Part shown: piece by piece, positions 61,622 through 64,000 of the stretch | Position numbering within the stretch: position 1 is the first letter of the stretch | Layout: every line of letters begins with the position of its first letter | NCBI RefSeq assembly: GCF_000222305.1 | Contig: NC_015921.1 | Span: forward strand, 806,001-870,000 | DNA length: 64,000 nucleotides | Direction: 5' to 3' | From: Borreliella bissettiae DN127 | GTDB taxonomy: Bacteria > Spirochaetota > Spirochaetia > Borreliales > Borreliaceae | Notes under the pieces: generated by a model | The model's database searches: none | Told to the model about the DNA's origin: nothing | Seen by the model: only the letters and a program-made list of their open reading frames with translations | Translations under genes and position numbers: made by a program

Positions 61622-64000
61622 TTAAAAAAAGTAATTTAATTTTTTGTAAACTTTATTTATTAATTTCTTTATAAAATGTAGCTTTTGTATGTATTCTTTG
61701 TTTTCTATAAGGCTTTTGATGCTTTCCATAGATTCTTCTATTGCCATTATGAAATTTTGTTTGGGTTTTAGTCTAAAATTTCCAGAATAATCTGTTTCCA
61801 ATGATAAAAAAAGTGCATTTTTTTTAGGGGGAGAGCTTGTAAATTGCATTGTACATTCTAAAAGATTTTTCATTTTTTCAAGTTCATTAATGTTTACACT
61901 GTTTGTTTCATATTTTTTTATATAATGCCAATCTTTTCCCATGTTTTTAACTATTTCTATAGTTTCTAAAAATTTTTTGTTGTTAAAAACCGTTATATTT
62001 TTATGCATCAATTGTATTTTAATTTTTTTCAAATATTCATTATTTTGATTGTTTGGTTCGTTTTTAAAAATCATTTCTTTTAGCGATTCTAGGTTAATTT
62101 TTATTACGTAAATGTTATTTTTGTATTCCGCTTTGAAAATTTTTTTCCCTATTTTGATTTCATTGAGAATTTTTGTCTGCTCGGTATTTGTTATTTGTTT
62201 CTTTTTGTCAGATATGTCTTTATTTTTAAACTCTTCATTTATAATATCATCAACCCATTCTTTTTTTAAGACGCCAATGGATCTTGCATACATTTTTGTA
62301 GTTTCTATAATTTCCCCTGCAACGAAATATTTCACAGAATCGGTGCTAATAAGTGATCCCGGATGAATTATTACGTTTTGAGCTCTGATGGTTTTATATT
62401 TCTTTTTTGAAGTTTTAAAACAAATATAATCCCGCATTCCTTTCATTATTGATTTTAAATAGCCTTCGTTGTCAAAAACACCTTTTTGTATTATTGGTAT
62501 ATTTAATTTGCTAATAATGTTTTCAAGTTGCATTTGTACGTTTGCTATCTCTTCAAGTCCTTGTAGATCTAGATAATTTTCCTTTGTGAAAGCTTCTTTA
62601 TTTAGAGCTTTTTTAAAATCTTCAAAGATATTAACAAACCCAATTAAATCTCCCATTGGATTTTTATATTTTAAGTGAGCTTGTCTGGCTTCCATCTCTT
62701 CATTTTGGGGTAGCAGGAAAATTCCACTTGTGGATAAAAATGATAGACCTATTGTGGTTTGATAGATCGCTTGTGGATAATTTATCATTGCTTCGACTAA
62801 TGCTCTTGAATGTGCAGGTATTAATGGGAATAGTATCATATATTTCCCAATTTCTGTAAGTTCGTTTTTATTGTTTATAGCATCCAGAGATTTTAATATT
62901 TTGCTTGCAGTTTGAATCGAATACGTTGATGGTTTTGAGATAAAGTCAAAGTGGGTAAAATCTCTAATTCCAATATCTGCCATTCGCAGCACTACTTCAG
63001 ATAGATCTGTTCTATATATTTCTTCTTTTTGATAATCTTCTCTTAATTGATAATCTTCTCTTTTATAAAGTCTGTAGCAAGTTCCTTTTGAAAGTCTTCC
63101 TGCTCGACCAGCTCTTTGGGTTGCTGATGATTTTGAAATTGGAACTTCTTGGAGCGAATAGGTATGAGTTTTTGTTTGGAATTTGTTTGTCTTAACTTTT
63201 CCACTATCTATTACTATTTTAATATTTTCAACTGTGATTGAAGTTTCTGCTATGTTTGTTGAGACTATTATTTTTCTTTTATTTTTAGGAGTAGGCATAA
63301 ATATTTGCTCTTGAGCTTCTTTAGGCATTCTGCCGTATAAAGGAAATATTATTAATTTTTTTCTTGAGTTTAATTCTTGTAATTCTTTGATAGTTTCTTT
63401 TATTTCTTTCTCTCCAGATAAAAATATAAGAATATCTCCTGCTTTTTTTTCTTTTATTACATTTAAGACAATTTCTTTTATTTTTAATATCATCCCTTTT
63501 GATGTGTTTAAAAGAGGAGGATTGTATATTATTTGCACTGGATAAGTGATAGTTTCAATACTAACAACCGGTGCATTATTGAAATATTTTGAAAATATTT
63601 TTGTGTTTATCGTAGCAGATGAAACTATGATTTTAAAATCATCCCTTTTTCTTGAAATGTCTTTAATAAGACCCAATATAAAATCAATGTTTAAACTTCT
63701 TTCGTGTGCTTCGTCTATTATGATTACGTCATATTCATAAAGTAGTGTATCTTTTTTTAGCTCTTGCAGAAGCACCCCATCAGTCATTAATTTGATTTTG
63801 GTTTTTGGGCTTGTGATTTCTTCAAATCTTATCTTATAGCCAACTTCTTCTCCAACATTTACGCCAATATGCCTGGCAATATATTCAGCTATTGATACTG
63901 TGGCTATTCTTCTTGGTTGAGTTACTCCAATTTTTCCTAATTTTGCAAAACCTGCTTCATAGATTATTCTTGGCAGTTGGGTGGTTTTTCCACTACCTGT
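61622..64000 (-). CDS. hrpA: HrpA, DEAH-box RNA helicase (5' end cut by window)
   Basis: The frame is open to base 64000. Hand translation of the final 71 codons gives TGSGKTTQLPRIIYEAG (Walker A) and GVTQPRRIATVSIAEYIA, so the ATG at 63787 is internal and only the first few dozen residues are missing. Further motifs are DEAHERS (motif II), SATINT (III), VSTNIAETSITV (V) and QRAGRAGR (VI), then the HA2/OB-like C-terminal region. 792 residues are visible. In B. burgdorferi HrpA is reported to be needed for mouse infection and to affect many proteins. It ends 128 bp before the TPR-like gene. Confidence 0.96.
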   Translation of the reverse strand, partial: TGSGKTTQLPRIIYEAGFAKLGKIGVTQPRRIATVSIAEYIARHIGVNVGEEVGYKIRFEEITSPKTKIKLMTDGVLLQELKKDTLLYEYDVIIIDEAHERSLNIDFILGLIKDISRKRDDFKIIVSSATINTKIFSKYFNNAPVVSIETITYPVQIIYNPPLLNTSKGMILKIKEIVLNVIKEKKAGDILIFLSGEKEIKETIKELQELNSRKKLIIFPLYGRMPKEAQEQIFMPTPKNKRKIIVSTNIAETSITVENIKIVIDSGKVKTNKFQTKTHTYSLQEVPISKSSATQRAGRAGRLSKGTCYRLYKREDYQLREDYQKEEIYRTDLSEVVLRMADIGIRDFTHFDFISKPSTYSIQTASKILKSLDAINNKNELTEIGKYMILFPLIPAHSRALVEAMINYPQAIYQTTIGLSFLSTSGIFLLPQNEEMEARQAHLKYKNPMGDLIGFVNIFEDFKKALNKEAFTKENYLDLQGLEEIANVQMQLENIISKLNIPIIQKGVFDNEGYLKSIMKGMRDYICFKTSKKKYKTIRAQNVIIHPGSLISTDSVKYFVAGEIIETTKMYARSIGVLKKEWVDDIINEEFKNKDISDKKKQITNTEQTKILNEIKIGKKIFKAEYKNNIYVIKINLESLKEMIFKNEPNNQNNEYLKKIKIQLMHKNITVFNNKKFLETIEIVKNMGKDWHYIKKYETNSVNINELEKMKNLLECTMQFTSSPPKKNALFLSLETDYSGNFRLKPKQNFIMAIEESMESIKSLIENKEYIQKLHFIKKLINKVYKKLNYFF

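Noticed and set aside
63787..63787. hrpA starting at ATG 63787
   Set aside because: The upstream frame continues to the window edge and encodes Walker A and motif Ia, so this ATG is internal.
1..64000. Search for mobile elements, prophage genes, toxin-antitoxin or defence systems
   Set aside because: Every gene of recognisable type is a housekeeping or spirochete core gene; no transposase, integrase, recombinase or att-like repeat was seen.

Overview
The window is a piece of a Borrelia (Borreliella) chromosome, very probably Borreliella burgdorferi sensu lato. This rests on the strong AT bias, the protein sequences themselves, a periplasmic flagellar gene cluster placed directly upstream of rpoS, and a gene order that matches, from memory, the B. 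burgdorferi B31 block from murG (about BB0767) to hrpA (about BB0827). Coding density is very high. No gap between genes exceeds about 250 bp, and I see no insertion sequence, prophage, rRNA, CRISPR array or plasmid-type gene. This is core genome, so the points of interest are in unusual details of core genes, small unlisted genes and intergenic signals.

Bases 1-8690 are on the minus strand. In transcription order they are flgF, flgG, flgA, flgI, a single-domain flgJ, rpoS, a YibQ-type polysaccharide deacetylase relative, tsaD, a pyridoxal kinase and murG (cut by the window edge). Between flgJ and rpoS lies a textbook sigma-54 -24/-12 promoter, flanked by a BosR-type direct repeat. This is the known RpoN-to-RpoS switch of Lyme spirochetes.

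Bases 8937-20654 run on the plus strand: a DUF2147 protein, apt, then rplU-prp-rpmA-obg-nadD-LCP protein-rsfS, spoVG, tRNA-Gln(UUG), and rplY-pth-tilS-ftsH plus a hypothetical. A long thymidine kinase follows at 20761. A short minus-strand pair (hypothetical and tmk) comes next, then a large plus-strand outer-membrane biogenesis module tamB-bamA-skp. mutS and comF follow, and then the classic translation/transcription operon rimP-nusA-infB-rbfA-truB-rpsO-pnp.

Bases 42502-50417 hold a lipoprotein with a predicted propeller, two LptF/LptG-family permeases, tgt, murJ and a HEAT-repeat protein. coaBC lies on the minus strand, opposite a YhdT-like protein and a PanF-type symporter (coenzyme A supply). 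Bases 53252-59166 hold an RluA-family pseudouridine synthase, a P-loop ATPase, murC, yicC, cmk, rpoZ and miaA. After miaA comes an unlisted 30-codon, extremely basic gene that looks like the mS38/COX24-type small ribosomal protein (bS22 in Borrelia ribosomes). The right end has a lipoprotein, a candidate outer-membrane barrel protein, a NAGPA-domain protein, a helical-repeat protein and most of hrpA (5' end cut by the window).

The best candidates for undescribed biology are: the tiny basic ribosomal protein gene; a promoter followed at once by a perfect terminator hairpin ahead of rimP-nusA-infB (attenuation candidate); flgA, whose signal peptide is in frame only with a non-canonical ATA start; a Prp protease that keeps its Cys/His pair although L27 has no extension to cut; an 11-residue tandem repeat in IF2; an added zinc ribbon on NusA; and several perfect palindromes in divergent promoter regions.
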